From Kitasatospora arboriphila (GTDB taxonomy: Bacteria > Actinomycetota > Actinomycetes > Mycobacteriales > Mycobacteriaceae): 64,000 bases of DNA. The notes beneath the pieces are model-generated. The model had not been told where the DNA came from. It was given only the letters and a program-made list of their open reading frames with translations, and did no database searches. Numbering within the stretch: position 1 is the first letter of the stretch; every line of letters starts with the position of its first letter. Of the stretch, positions 36,688-45,507 are shown piece after piece. Made by a program: the position numbers and the translations under genes. The stretch is from positions 124,001 through 188,000 of the forward strand of contig NZ_JNYV01000008.1 in NCBI RefSeq assembly GCF_000717275.1, read 5' to 3'.

Positions 36688-37542
36688 ATGGAGACCATCG
36701 AGCTGAATCACGGCACACTCGAATACCGGGCCGTCGGTCCGGTGGATTCACCCCACCCCCCGGTGCTGTTCGTTCATGGCGCGCTGGTCGACGGCCGCCT
36801 CTGGGATACGGCCGCCGACTCGCTCGCGGCGCGGGGATACCGCTGCCTCATGCCGACACTGCCGCTGGGTTCCCAACAGATACCTGCAGGCCCCACCGCC
36901 GACCTGTCCCCGCGCGGACTCGCAACGATGATCCGGGACTTCGCTGCCGCCCTCCGTCTCGACGACGTCACTCTTGTCGGCAACGACACCGGTGGAGCGC
37001 TGTGCCAGTTCGCGATCGACGCACATCCCGAGTTCGTCGGCAGGCTCGTACTGACAAATTGCGATGCCTTCGACACGTTCCCGCCGTTCCCGTTCAATGC
37101 ACTTTTTGCCCTCGGCAGGTTCAAGCCGATCCTCAAACCTTTCGCCGTTGCACTCTCGGCGACTGCGATACGCCACTCCGCCATCGGATTCGGGCTCCTT
37201 GCGACCCGCCCCGACCCGGAATTGACCAGGTCGTGGCTGACACCGGCGCGCGAATCCGACGCGGTGCGAACCGATCTGGCCGCGTTGGCGCGCACGATCA
37301 AGCCTGCCGAACTCGACCAGGTGACGCGCCGCCTCGGCACATTCGACAAGCCGGTGTCCGTCGTGTGGGGCATGAAGGACAAGTGCTTCAAACCAGCGCT
37401 CGGGCGGCGGCTCGCCGCGCAGTTCCCGAACGCGACGTTCACCGAGGTGCGGGACGCCAGAACGTTCGTATCCCTTGATGAACCCGATGCGGTTGTGCGT
37501 GCGGTGGAGAAGATCTCGGCATCGGCACCATCGTCCAGCTGA
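36688..37542 (+). CDS. Alpha/beta hydrolase with aspartate nucleophile elbow
   Basis: A 284-residue alpha/beta-hydrolase-fold protein. The oxyanion region is F-V-H-G-A-L-V-D-G-R-L-W-D, and the nucleophile elbow is G-N-D-T-G-G, with Asp rather than Ser. An Asp nucleophile occurs in haloalkane dehalogenases and epoxide hydrolases, so cleavage of a C-halogen or epoxide bond is possible; esterase activity is less likely. AGAAGGG precedes the ATG. It is divergent from a TetR regulator, suggesting substrate induction. The substrate is unknown. Confidence 0.85.
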   Translation: METIELNHGTLEYRAVGPVDSPHPPVLFVHGALVDGRLWDTAADSLAARGYRCLMPTLPLGSQQIPAGPTADLSPRGLATMIRDFAAALRLDDVTLVGNDTGGALCQFAIDAHPEFVGRLVLTNCDAFDTFPPFPFNALFALGRFKPILKPFAVALSATAIRHSAIGFGLLATRPDPELTRSWLTPARESDAVRTDLAALARTIKPAELDQVTRRLGTFDKPVSVVWGMKDKCFKPALGRRLAAQFPNATFTEVRDARTFVSLDEPDAVVRAVEKISASAPSSS

Positions 37543-37560
37543 GGCTCCATGCCGACGGAC

Positions 37561-38298
37561 TCAATCGGCACGGATGTGCATGGCGAGTCCCTCGGACTCC
37601 CACACATGCTCGGGTGCCAGTGTCCTGTCAGGGCAGTAGTCGCCAGACTCCAACGCCCGGTAGCGAATCGGCTCTTCGTCGAAGACGGTGTCGAGTCGGT
37701 TGAGCAACCGCCGGCACTCGTCGTCGGCGCCACCCCAGCCGGGTACGTCCGTTCCGGCGATGAGGTGAGGCCTCAACGCGGATATGCCTGAGTACCACAG
37801 AGTTCCGTGAAGCAACGGGAACAACAGCAATTCGATGTCGCCGTTGATCCCTCGAGGGTCGAAGGACGATTGCCGATCACCGGCGGTGACGATCGTGAGC
37901 GCTCTGCGCCCGGCCAGTCCTCCGTCTCCGTACTTCAACGTTCGACCAGTCTCGGGGTGTTTGATCCCGTACGCGAAACCGTGGGAGAAAACGCGGTCGA
38001 ACCAGCCCTTGACGATGGCGGGCATTCCATGCCACCAGAGTGGGAACTGGATGATGAGCAGATCACACTCGCGCAGGAGGTGCTGCTGCGCAACCACTTC
38101 GGGCGCTGGGCCACCGGTCCCGGAGAGCTCTGGCGAATTCAGGACCGGATTCCAGCCGAGCTCGTACAGGTCGACCACGGTGACCTCCCCACGGCAGCGC
38201 AGGTTCCGAGACGCGGTTTCCATCAGCTGATGATTCAGCGAGTCGGACTCGGGATGTCCGTAGACCCACAGAACTTTGGTTGCGTTGTTCTCTGCCAC
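37561..38298 (-). CDS. Flavodoxin-like NAD(P)H quinone oxidoreductase
   Basis: A 245-residue Flavodoxin_2-fold protein with Y-G-H-P-E-S-D-S-L-N near the N-terminus, the F-P-L-W-W-H-G-M-P-A-I-V-K-G-W-F-D-R-V signature and a T-A-G-D loop. It resembles MdaB/NQO-type two-electron quinone reductases using FAD or FMN. GTG 38298 is selected because the upstream extension would cross the HxlR operator. It is divergent from an HxlR regulator, a common pairing in which quinones or electrophiles trigger induction. Confidence 0.87.
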   Translation of the reverse strand: MAENNATKVLWVYGHPESDSLNHQLMETASRNLRCRGEVTVVDLYELGWNPVLNSPELSGTGGPAPEVVAQQHLLRECDLLIIQFPLWWHGMPAIVKGWFDRVFSHGFAYGIKHPETGRTLKYGDGGLAGRRALTIVTAGDRQSSFDPRGINGDIELLLFPLLHGTLWYSGISALRPHLIAGTDVPGWGGADDECRRLLNRLDTVFDEEPIRYRALESGDYCPDRTLAPEHVWESEGLAMHIRAD

Positions 38299-38319
38299 GG
38301 ACCTAGTGTGCAGCCAAAG

Positions 38320-38341
38320 GTGCGTAGCGAACAGTACGCAC
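38320..38341. promoter_or_regulatory. 22-bp dyad operator between quinone reductase and HxlR genes
   Basis: GTGCGTA (38320-38326) and TACGCAC (38335-38341) are perfect 7-bp inverted arms with an 8-bp spacer, in the middle of the 64-bp divergent gap. Spacing suits a winged-helix dimer such as HxlR. Confidence 0.7.
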
Positions 38342-38362
38342 AATCTTGTCCATAGGGACTGA

Positions 38363-38734
38363 ATGGATAGTGTTATGCGTGAAGCGATCAGGAAGGCAGC
38401 GGAGGTCTGCCCCGTCGAAGTGGCCGTCGCCGTTCTGGGCGGGTCGTGGAAGATGACCATCGTCAAGCACCTGACCGAGGGCACTCTACGATTCGGCGAA
38501 TTGGGAAGGGCCGTCGGTGCAGTCACCCCTCGCGTGCTCGCCCGGCAACTTCGCGAGTTGGAGGCCGACGGCATCGTGCTGCGCACCGTGTACTCCCAGG
38601 TGCCCCCCAAGGTCGAATATTCGCTGACTCCGCTCGGCGAGACCCTGTCGCCGATGGTCCGCGCACTCAACGATTGGGGAGCGAGCTACCTGGACCAGGT
38701 CAGTGCACCTTCCGAGTCCGAGGCCCATACCTGA
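38363..38734 (+). CDS. HxlR-family regulator
   Basis: A 123-residue winged-helix protein with the family pattern C-P-V-E-V-A near residue 16, L-G-G-S-W-K-M-T-I-V, L-R-F-G-E-L, T-P-R-V-L-A-R-Q-L-R-E-L and Y-S-L-T-P-L-G. The conserved N-terminal cysteine is the redox- or quinone-sensing residue in related regulators such as YodB. It is divergent from the quinone reductase gene and probably represses it through the dyad at 38320-38341. Confidence 0.9.
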   Translation: MDSVMREAIRKAAEVCPVEVAVAVLGGSWKMTIVKHLTEGTLRFGELGRAVGAVTPRVLARQLRELEADGIVLRTVYSQVPPKVEYSLTPLGETLSPMVRALNDWGASYLDQVSAPSESEAHT

Positions 38735-38788
38735 TCCACGGCCCGGAGGCGTGGACGCGGGACGGCACGACGACAAGCGGGCCAAACC

Positions 38789-39265
38789 TCACCTGGTGAC
38801 CAGTCCGACGAGGATGACGGCGAACGCCACCGTGTGCACCACCGCGCGAATGAGATTCCAACGCACCCAAGCGTTTTCGAAGGCCGCTCTGGCTGCTGCC
38901 GGATCGGCGATGCTCGAAGGTCCACCGAGGGCGGCCAAGTCGTTGTTCAGGGGGATGTTGAACACCATCGTGATCAGCAACCCGACCACGTAAGTCACCG
39001 CCCCGGCGACGATCCACCAGAAGATCGGCTCACTGCGGTAGAACACTGCTGCCGCGGCGGTGAACGCCAGACCGCCGAAGAAGAGGAGCAGGAACAGTGG
39101 ATTGACGATCACCACGTTGATGCGTTGCATCGAGGAGACGAAGACCCGATCGTCTGTCTGAGCCAGTCCTGGCATCACCGCGTAAGCGAAGGCGCAGAAC
39201 AGTCCTGCGATCAGACCGACGGCCAGGACCGCTGCGATGAGAAGCGACTCGCGTAACGCCGTCAT
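38789..39265 (-). CDS. DUF1772 (anthrone-oxygenase-like) membrane protein
   Basis: A 158-residue protein with four hydrophobic helices (about 8-30, 52-75, 83-103 and 137-157) and the family pattern G-L-F-C-A-F-A-Y-A-V-M-P-G-L near residue 21, with N-x-P-L-N-N before the last helix. DUF1772 members are often annotated as anthrone oxygenase-like, though bacterial function is largely untested. Its start overlaps the stop of the NmrA-like gene (ATGA), so the two form an operon. Confidence 0.85.
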   Translation of the reverse strand: MTALRESLLIAAVLAVGLIAGLFCAFAYAVMPGLAQTDDRVFVSSMQRINVVIVNPLFLLLFFGGLAFTAAAAVFYRSEPIFWWIVAGAVTYVVGLLITMVFNIPLNNDLAALGGPSSIADPAAARAAFENAWVRWNLIRAVVHTVAFAVILVGLVTR

Positions 39266-40113
39266 GCCTGAGCTCCGTCGAACCAGGCACCCTCGGCAAA
39301 CGACTTCTCGATGAAGTCGGCAAAATCCGTGGGCGCGCGGCCCAGCAGTTCACGCACTCCGTCAGTGGTGGTTGCATTCCTCCCATCGAAGAGGGTCCCG
39401 AACAACGAGATGACCATGTCGGCGTAGTCGTCGGGCACACCAGCTTCTGCCATTCCCGCCCGGTAATCTTCCAGAGACGCTGTCACATAACCGATCTCAC
39501 GATTCACGGCCGCAGCGATGTGGGCAGTGGCCTCGGCGAAAGTCAGGAGCCTGGGGCCGGTCAACTCGTACACTCTCCCGTCGTGACCTGACCTCGTCAG
39601 CACCGTCACCGCAGCGTCGGCAATGTCGTCGGCATCGATGAACGGCTCCCGGACTGCGTCCACAGGCAGCACCACCGCTCCTTCACGCACCCCGTCCGCC
39701 AGAAATGATTCGGAGAAGTTCTGTGCGAACCAGCTGCAGCGCAACACCGTTGACGCCATTCCCGAGTGCAGCACGATCTCTTCGCATACGCGTGCCTCGG
39801 GCTCTCCACGGCCCGACAGCAGGACCAGCTTGTCGACGTTCGCATCTCGTGCGACCTCGACAAACACCCTGAGATCATCTGCAGAACGTTCGACGATGAG
39901 GTCCGGCTGGTAGGTGATGTACACGGCACCGGCGCCATCGAGTGCCGGCCTCCAAGTCGTGCGATCGGTCCAGTCGAATCTGGTCGCGCCGGAGCGGCTC
40001 GCCAGTCGGGTCGGTACTCCGAGGCCGGCGAGGAGGCCGGCCACCCGACGACCGGTCTTGCCGGTGGCGCCGACGACGAGAACTGGACGTTGGCTGTGCG
40101 TTGTAGTTGTCAT
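39262..40113 (-). CDS. NmrA-like NAD(P)-binding Rossmann protein
   Basis: A 283-residue atypical SDR with the glycine motif V-G-A-T-G-K-T-G-R-R at residues 14-23 and no catalytic Y-x3-K at the usual position. This fits the NmrA/QOR2 group that reduces quinones or senses NADP redox state. It is coupled to the DUF1772 gene. An AraC-type regulator is divergent 56 bp away, so this two-gene unit is its likely target. Confidence 0.86.
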   Translation of the reverse strand: MTTTTHSQRPVLVVGATGKTGRRVAGLLAGLGVPTRLASRSGATRFDWTDRTTWRPALDGAGAVYITYQPDLIVERSADDLRVFVEVARDANVDKLVLLSGRGEPEARVCEEIVLHSGMASTVLRCSWFAQNFSESFLADGVREGAVVLPVDAVREPFIDADDIADAAVTVLTRSGHDGRVYELTGPRLLTFAEATAHIAAAVNREIGYVTASLEDYRAGMAEAGVPDDYADMVISLFGTLFDGRNATTTDGVRELLGRAPTDFADFIEKSFAEGAWFDGAQA

Positions 40114-40169
40114 ACATCTGAGTACAGCCCCCGACGTTGAGCATTTCCATGGCTTGAACGCTCACTTTC

Positions 40170-41111
40170 ATGTGTAATCGTCCAATGGATGCGCTCGGAA
40201 GTGTGCTCAACGGGCCTCGCGCCGCCAATGCCTTTCTGTTGCGGGTGGTGATGACACCGCCATGGTCGGTGCGAATCGAAGACGAAGCGCCTTTGACCGT
40301 GGTGGTGGCGGTCAGCGGTACCGCCGCGGTGCGATTCGACGATGGCGAGACCACGTCGATGTACCCGGGCGATGTCGCGGTCCTCCGCGGCCCCGACCCG
40401 TACGTCTACGGCGACGTGGAGGCGCCGCCGGCCGCGTTCATCCAACCGGGTCAGCGATGCGTCCGCGCCGACGGTACCGATCTGGTCGACGAGATGAATC
40501 TCGGTGTGCGCACATGGGGCAATGACGCCACCGGCGATTCGGTGTCACTCGTGGGGACTTACGGCGCGACGGGCGAGGTCTCGGCTCGACTACTTGCCGC
40601 ACTCCCCCGGCTGATCACGGTGCAGGGCAACGCCGCGCTGACGGCGCTTCTCGCCGCCGAGATGACGCGGCGAGCGCCGGGCCAAGAAGTGATGCTGGAC
40701 CGCCTCCTCGACCTCCTGCTCATCGACACCCTGCGAGCATGGTTCTCGAGGCCTGAATCGGCGGGACCGACGTGGATTGCGGCGGAATCGGATCCCGTGG
40801 TGGGCCAAGCGCTCTCCTTGATCCACCACAATCCGGAGCATCCCTGGACGGTGTCCGACCTGGCCCGCCGATGCGCTGTATCCCGCGCGGCACTCGCACG
40901 GCGGTTCAACGACCTCGTCGGGGAACCACCGATGACCTACCTGACGACGTGGCGACTGTCCATGGCGGCCGATCTACTGGCATCGGGCGACCACACTCTC
41001 GAGGCGGTTGCCCGAGAGGTCGGATATGGCAGCGCGTTTGCGCTGAGCGCCGCGTTCAAACGCGTTCGTGGAATGAGCCCGCGCGACTACCGCAGATCGC
41101 TGGCCGGGTGA
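40170..41111 (+). CDS. AraC-family regulator with cupin sensor domain
   Basis: A 313-residue regulator. The N-terminal cupin-type domain (about 1-180) is followed by two helix-turn-helix motifs: W-T-V-S-D-L-A-R-R-C-A-V-S-R-A-A-L-A-R-R-F near residue 230 and the AraC signature V-A-R-E-V-G-Y-G-S-A-F-A-L-S-A-A-F-K-R near 280. ATG 40185 five codons in is an alternative start. Members of this cupin_6 group often control a neighbouring SDR/NmrA gene, matching the divergent partner here. Confidence 0.9.
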   Translation: MCNRPMDALGSVLNGPRAANAFLLRVVMTPPWSVRIEDEAPLTVVVAVSGTAAVRFDDGETTSMYPGDVAVLRGPDPYVYGDVEAPPAAFIQPGQRCVRADGTDLVDEMNLGVRTWGNDATGDSVSLVGTYGATGEVSARLLAALPRLITVQGNAALTALLAAEMTRRAPGQEVMLDRLLDLLLIDTLRAWFSRPESAGPTWIAAESDPVVGQALSLIHHNPEHPWTVSDLARRCAVSRAALARRFNDLVGEPPMTYLTTWRLSMAADLLASGDHTLEAVAREVGYGSAFALSAAFKRVRGMSPRDYRRSLAG

Positions 41112-41127
41112 TCAACTCCGGTGTCTG

Positions 41128-42144
41128 TCAAGATCCGAAGAAGGGTGGCACGAACATACACGGAACGTCTCGCGCGTCCCTTTGATCGTCGAGCGAATTG
41201 AGGACGTACAGCGCCGCCCGCTGCGAGCCGCAGATCGCAAGGTGATCACTGTAATCATGTGAACAGTTCTCTTGCACAACGATGTTCGTGACCGACCTGT
41301 CGTCACCGCCAGGAAGCTGGCCGCTGCTGTACGGCACCACGAACTCGTCGTACTTCGTGGAGATGTTGATGTAGTCGATACCGGGTAGATAGGGTCCGCC
41401 GTCAGCGTTGATCTTCGAGATGAAGTCTGAGCCTGCCATCATCTGCGGCGCCGAATAGCAGGGCAGAACCTTGGTCGGATCCAGGCCGAGCGGCAGATTG
41501 ATTCGTTGCAGCACACCTTGGAAGGCGGACGTACCCTGCCACAACGGGGCGATGGACACGTACTTGCGGATCTTGTGGTGTCCGCCGAGGAACTTCGCCC
41601 AATAGCTGGGCATCAGCGTCCCCTGTGAATGCCCGACGACATCGACCTTGTCGGCGCCGGTGGCATCGAGGATCTTGTCCACGAACTCCCCGAACTCGGC
41701 TGCACTGTCCTCCATTCTCGCCATTCCGCCGATTGCCGACAGCGGCCACGGCACACCCTTGATCGCGCCGTAGGTCAGCGAGAACACGGAGAAACCCTCG
41801 TTGAGCAACAGCGGCACGTAGGTACCCCAATTGGTCTGCGCCCCACCGCCGGTGCCATGGACCAGGACCACCGGATTCGGGTGGTCGCGGCTCAGCGGCT
41901 TGTCCCAGTCGTTCGCACCGGGAAGGTGACCGCCCGGATTTCGGAGTTCGTACGGGATACCGGAGAAGAAGTTGTAGGCGACCTTGCGTTCGTGCGCAGT
42001 GTCGGCCGCGGCGGGATTCGGCACGCCCGCGAGCCCGTTCAGAGCGCCGGCCTCGGGTTGCACACGACCCCGGAGCATCCCACCCACGCGTAGCGGCACC
42101 GTCATCGCGTCACCCAGGAGGCGACCGATCGCATTGTTGGGCAT
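41128..42144 (-). CDS. Triacylglycerol lipase / esterase, lipase-2-like
   Basis: A 338-residue alpha/beta hydrolase with oxyanion motif L-V-H-G-T-G-G-G, nucleophile elbow G-H-S-Q-G, a likely acid D in K-Y-D-E-F-V and a catalytic His in S-D-H-L-A-I. The architecture resembles actinobacterial EstA/LipA class-2 lipases, which are often secreted. I see no convincing signal peptide from the ATG used, so it may be cytoplasmic or exported by another route. It converges with the AraC gene. Confidence 0.85.
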   Translation of the reverse strand: MPNNAIGRLLGDAMTVPLRVGGMLRGRVQPEAGALNGLAGVPNPAAADTAHERKVAYNFFSGIPYELRNPGGHLPGANDWDKPLSRDHPNPVVLVHGTGGGAQTNWGTYVPLLLNEGFSVFSLTYGAIKGVPWPLSAIGGMARMEDSAAEFGEFVDKILDATGADKVDVVGHSQGTLMPSYWAKFLGGHHKIRKYVSIAPLWQGTSAFQGVLQRINLPLGLDPTKVLPCYSAPQMMAGSDFISKINADGGPYLPGIDYINISTKYDEFVVPYSSGQLPGGDDRSVTNIVVQENCSHDYSDHLAICGSQRAALYVLNSLDDQRDARDVPCMFVPPFFGS

Positions 42145-42210
42145 GTGTCCAGGTTAAAGGGTGTGTCGTGGGCCGATGTTCACCCTGGTCGGTATGGGTG
42201 TCGTGATTGG

Positions 42211-43494
42211 ATGGACGACATGCCCACACGCCGATCCATGCCCGGAATCGGATCCGTTGTGTTCCTGCTGTCCGTCGCGATGGTTGTGTCCGTCGGTCTG
42301 GTGTTCTCCGTCAACCCGACCGCTGACGCCACGGCGTACGGCAACGGTCAGCTCCGTCCGTACCCGAACTCACCAGAAGAGCGGTGGAGCCTGGACCTCA
42401 CCAGCATGCAGACCTACGGTGAGGGCGACACCCCGGAAGTGGTGGGCACATTCGGTGACGTCTGGTTGGTGGCCTATCCGTCGGGGCTCGGCAACACATA
42501 TTCGGCAATCGACCACCGCACCGGTGAACAGTTGTGGGATACGCCGATCGACGCCGGGCTGGGTTCTTGCGCGATCAACGGCAGCGGCGAGGTGGGATGC
42601 GCCCTGAATCTGGCGGACCAGCCAGACGGGTTCTATCTCGCAGACCTGGCAACCGGCCAACTGCGGGATTTCTCGCCCGACAACGACACTCAGTCGGTAA
42701 CAGGTGTGGGGCCGGACTTCCTCCGAGTCAACGGGTCCGGCTATCAGGTCACCCGTAACAAGCCCGACGGCACACAGCTCTGGGCCCGTTCTTTTGCGGC
42801 GGCGGCGAAGACAGAGGTCGACGGCGAACTCGTGGTGATCAGCGCGTCGGACGGTTCCAAGCACGTCATCGATCCGGCGACAGGGGCCGACAAGTTCGGT
42901 TGCGCGTCGTGCGATCTGCGCATCTATCCCACCGGTGTGGCCCTGCAGTTCACCGATGCCGGATCCCCTCGCGTCGAGTTCTATACGCGTGGCGGCACCC
43001 GGACCTCCGTGAACGAGGGACAACAGCTGGTGTCGGGACCGGCAGTCCTGGCTGTGACCACCGGGTCCGGCCCGGGACAGGTCATGCAGACCCAGGGCGC
43101 CTACTCGGTTTTCGACCCCGCTCAGAAGGACAAACTGTGGCAGGTCACCGATCCCGAGCTGTCGAAGGTGGCCTCGCGGCCGTGCGGCTCCGTGGTCGCT
43201 TTCGCCCGCAAGGACGGAAGTCGGTCGATCCTCGACCTGCGGACCGGGGAGAAGGTGGGCGAGGTCCCGCGCCCCGAGCCGGGACAGCCCGGTACCAACA
43301 TCGACTACCTCACGTGCGTCGGCCAGGGCGAGGACACCGCGGTGTTCGGCAACGCGGGTGAGCTCACCGCGTTCAACATCGGCGACGGATCCGTTGCCTG
43401 GCAGCGGTCGATAGTCGGTGGGCAAGCCGCCATCGTCGACGGATATCTCGTGCTCGAGGAGGGCACCACGCTCTCGCTCCTGGCGCCGTCGTAA
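42211..43494 (+). CDS. Membrane-anchored PQQ-type beta-propeller protein
   Basis: About 427 residues. One hydrophobic segment (about 13-34) after a basic start makes a signal anchor. The outer part has beta-propeller repeats with W-S-L-D, G-E-Q-L-W-D-T-P, G-T-Q-L-W-A-R-S, K-L-W-Q-V and S-V-A-W-Q-R blades, as in PQQ-like domain proteins. A C-A-S-C pair lies near the middle. It probably scaffolds envelope components; no enzymatic function is visible. ATG 42211 or 42220 fit better than a start upstream of the promoter region. Confidence 0.75.
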   Translation: MDDMPTRRSMPGIGSVVFLLSVAMVVSVGLVFSVNPTADATAYGNGQLRPYPNSPEERWSLDLTSMQTYGEGDTPEVVGTFGDVWLVAYPSGLGNTYSAIDHRTGEQLWDTPIDAGLGSCAINGSGEVGCALNLADQPDGFYLADLATGQLRDFSPDNDTQSVTGVGPDFLRVNGSGYQVTRNKPDGTQLWARSFAAAAKTEVDGELVVISASDGSKHVIDPATGADKFGCASCDLRIYPTGVALQFTDAGSPRVEFYTRGGTRTSVNEGQQLVSGPAVLAVTTGSGPGQVMQTQGAYSVFDPAQKDKLWQVTDPELSKVASRPCGSVVAFARKDGSRSILDLRTGEKVGEVPRPEPGQPGTNIDYLTCVGQGEDTAVFGNAGELTAFNIGDGSVAWQRSIVGGQAAIVDGYLVLEEGTTLSLLAPS

Positions 43495-43548
43495 AAAAGT
43501 TTCGCCAGAGGCCGTCGGATAACGCCCCGCCGGGACGACTATGAGGAT

Positions 43549-44124
43549 GTGAGCGGCACAGCGGGGAGCACGTCGAATCGGGCGGACGGTGGACCACCGT
43601 CGGCCGGGCGGACTCTGCTCGACCTGTACGACGAGGCGCTGCCGGCCGTGTACGGGTACCTGCTGCGGCGAACACGGGACACCAGTGTGGCCGAAGATCT
43701 CGCGTCGGAGACGTTTCTGGCCGCGATGGACAGCGCACGTGGTGTGGACGCTCCCGAACCGTCCATTCCATGGCTCATCGGCATCGCCAGACACAAACTG
43801 GCAGACCACTGGCGTCGCATGCAACGCACCCCTACACCCGTCGACGAGGTGCGCGACGATCCGGCCGACGACGAATGGGACGTCCACCTGGACCGGTTGG
43901 TGGCCGAGTACACCCTTGCCCAGTTGTCGACCACGCACCGGGCAGTGCTCACCCTGCGATACGTCGACGACTGCACCGTCGGTCAATGCGCGGAGCTGTT
44001 GGGTCGCACCGTCGCGGCCACCGAGGCGCTGCTCACCCGGGCCAAGCGGGCCTTCCGCACGGCCTATCCCGACACCAACGATCCCAGTCCCACGTCGCTG
44101 CGACCGAGAGGAGGCCGGTCATGA
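43549..44124 (+). CDS. ECF-type RNA polymerase sigma factor
   Basis: A 191-residue sigma-70-family protein. Region 2 is visible at Y-D-E-A-L-P-A-V-Y-G-Y-L through A-E-D-L-A-S-E-T-F-L-A-A and I-P-W-L-I-G-I-A-R-H-K-L-A-D. Region 4 is at L-S-T-T-H-R-A-V-L-T-L-R-Y-V-D-D-C-T-V-G-Q-C-A-E-L-L-G. GTG 43549 follows AGGA. The stop overlaps the next ATG (ATGA), coupling it to the VOC protein. No classical zinc anti-sigma gene is adjacent. Confidence 0.9.
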   Translation: MSGTAGSTSNRADGGPPSAGRTLLDLYDEALPAVYGYLLRRTRDTSVAEDLASETFLAAMDSARGVDAPEPSIPWLIGIARHKLADHWRRMQRTPTPVDEVRDDPADDEWDVHLDRLVAEYTLAQLSTTHRAVLTLRYVDDCTVGQCAELLGRTVAATEALLTRAKRAFRTAYPDTNDPSPTSLRPRGGRS

Positions 44125-45422
44125 ACCCAGACCTCGACCCGTTCACCGCACTGGCCGCAGACGATGTTCCGGTCGCGCCCGACCCCGCCTTCGCGCGCCG
44201 GCTGCGAACGCGGCTCGAACGGGGACTGGACCTACCCGAAGGAGTGACCATGTCCGCAGATGTTTTGCCCGAACCTGTCGATGCCGCCGAATCTCGCACT
44301 TCCGCAACGCCCTCGGTTGTCGAGCGCCCCGGCGCGCTGCCCTATCTCACAGTCGCCGATCCCGGCGCAGCGATCGAGTGGTACGTCGAGCATCTCGGTG
44401 CGCAGCTGCGTGGTGAGCCGATCGTGATGGACGACGGGAAGATCGGCCACGCCGAGCTCATGATCGGCGGCGGGGTCATCTACCTTGCCGGCGAGTTCGC
44501 CGAGCTCGGGCTCAAGGCCCCTGCGCCACAATCGATCTCGGTCTCGCTGATGTTGCCGGTATCCGACACCGATGTCGCGGTGCGCCGGGCAGCCGACGGT
44601 GGTGCAACCGTGCAGCGCGAACCGTACGAAGGGTACGGATCACGGACCGGGTCGATCATCGACCCGTTCGGTCACCGCTGGATGCTGACGGGACCCTCTT
44701 TGTCCACTGTCGGGGAACCGAACCCGACAGAGGGGATCCGACGCGGCGATCTCGGTTACTGCTCGCTGTGGACCACCGACGTCGATCGGGCCGCCCGCTT
44801 CTACAACTCGGTCCTGGGCTGGGAGTTCGACTCCGAGACAGGTCAAGTCACCAACCTCGCGCAGCGGCTGGGTATTTCCTCTGTTCCCGGCAATCCGACG
44901 ATGCTGTGCGCGTACGCCGTTGACGACCTCAACAAGGCCCGGGCAGACATCGCCGCCGCCGGCGGTTCCACCGGCGAGGTGCAACAGCTCCCCTTCGGTG
45001 ATCTGCTCGACGCCGTCGACAACCAGGGGGTACGGTTTGCCGTCTACCGGCCGAACGGCGATGATCCGCGTCCTCCGGTGAACGGCACAGGTCATGGCGA
45101 ACTGACGTACATGACCCATTACACCCCGGACAGTTCCCGGTGGCGCGACTTCTACGGTCGGGTGCTGGGTTGGAGTTTCACCGCAGGCAGAATCGACGAC
45201 GGCTGGGAGGTCGATGACGGTCACCCGATGACGGGAATCGCAGGCGGCCAGGACCATTCGGCCGCGGTTCCGATGTGGGTGGTCGACGACATCGAGACCG
45301 CCGTCGAACGGGTTCGCGCAGCAGGCGGCACGATTGTCGAGGGACCCGCACAACAGTCCTACGCCATCTCCGCTGAATGCCTCGACGACCAGGGCAGCCC
45401 GTTCTGGCTGGCGCAGTACTGA
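44121..45422 (+). CDS. Triple VOC (glyoxalase-fold) protein with short anti-sigma-position N-terminus
   Basis: A 433-residue protein. Residues 1-45 (F-T-A-L-A-A-D-D-V-P-V-A-P-D-P-A-F-A-R-R) do not belong to the VOC fold and look like the start of a small sigma-linked partner. Three VOC units follow: about 65-185, 200-315 and 325-433. They carry L-P-Y-L-T-V-A-D, G-Y-C-S-L-W-T-T-D-V and G-E-L-T-Y-M-T-H-Y openings and W-M-L, V-Y-R and F-W-L-A-Q endings. VOC proteins bind or modify small molecules, including antibiotics. Translational coupling to the sigma factor suggests a stress-response role. Confidence 0.82.
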   Translation: MNPDLDPFTALAADDVPVAPDPAFARRLRTRLERGLDLPEGVTMSADVLPEPVDAAESRTSATPSVVERPGALPYLTVADPGAAIEWYVEHLGAQLRGEPIVMDDGKIGHAELMIGGGVIYLAGEFAELGLKAPAPQSISVSLMLPVSDTDVAVRRAADGGATVQREPYEGYGSRTGSIIDPFGHRWMLTGPSLSTVGEPNPTEGIRRGDLGYCSLWTTDVDRAARFYNSVLGWEFDSETGQVTNLAQRLGISSVPGNPTMLCAYAVDDLNKARADIAAAGGSTGEVQQLPFGDLLDAVDNQGVRFAVYRPNGDDPRPPVNGTGHGELTYMTHYTPDSSRWRDFYGRVLGWSFTAGRIDDGWEVDDGHPMTGIAGGQDHSAAVPMWVVDDIETAVERVRAAGGTIVEGPAQQSYAISAECLDDQGSPFWLAQY

Positions 45423-45439
45423 CCTCGCCGGTCACACAC

Positions 45440-45497
45440 CCTCCGACTTCGGCCTCATCCTCCGACTGCAACCGGAGGATCTGGCCGGAGTCGGAGG
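45440..45497. terminator. Cruciform between convergent VOC and pepM18 genes
   Basis: Outer arms 45440-45454 and 45483-45497 pair over 15 bp with one mismatch. An inner hairpin CTCCG-N8-CGGAG lies between them. The 21 bases 45459-45479 are identical to 55144-55164 inside the 93-bp repeat array, so this is a single copy of the same dispersed element. Position between two stops suggests terminator function. Confidence 0.65.
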
Positions 45498-45507
45498 TTC
45501 TGGGCCG

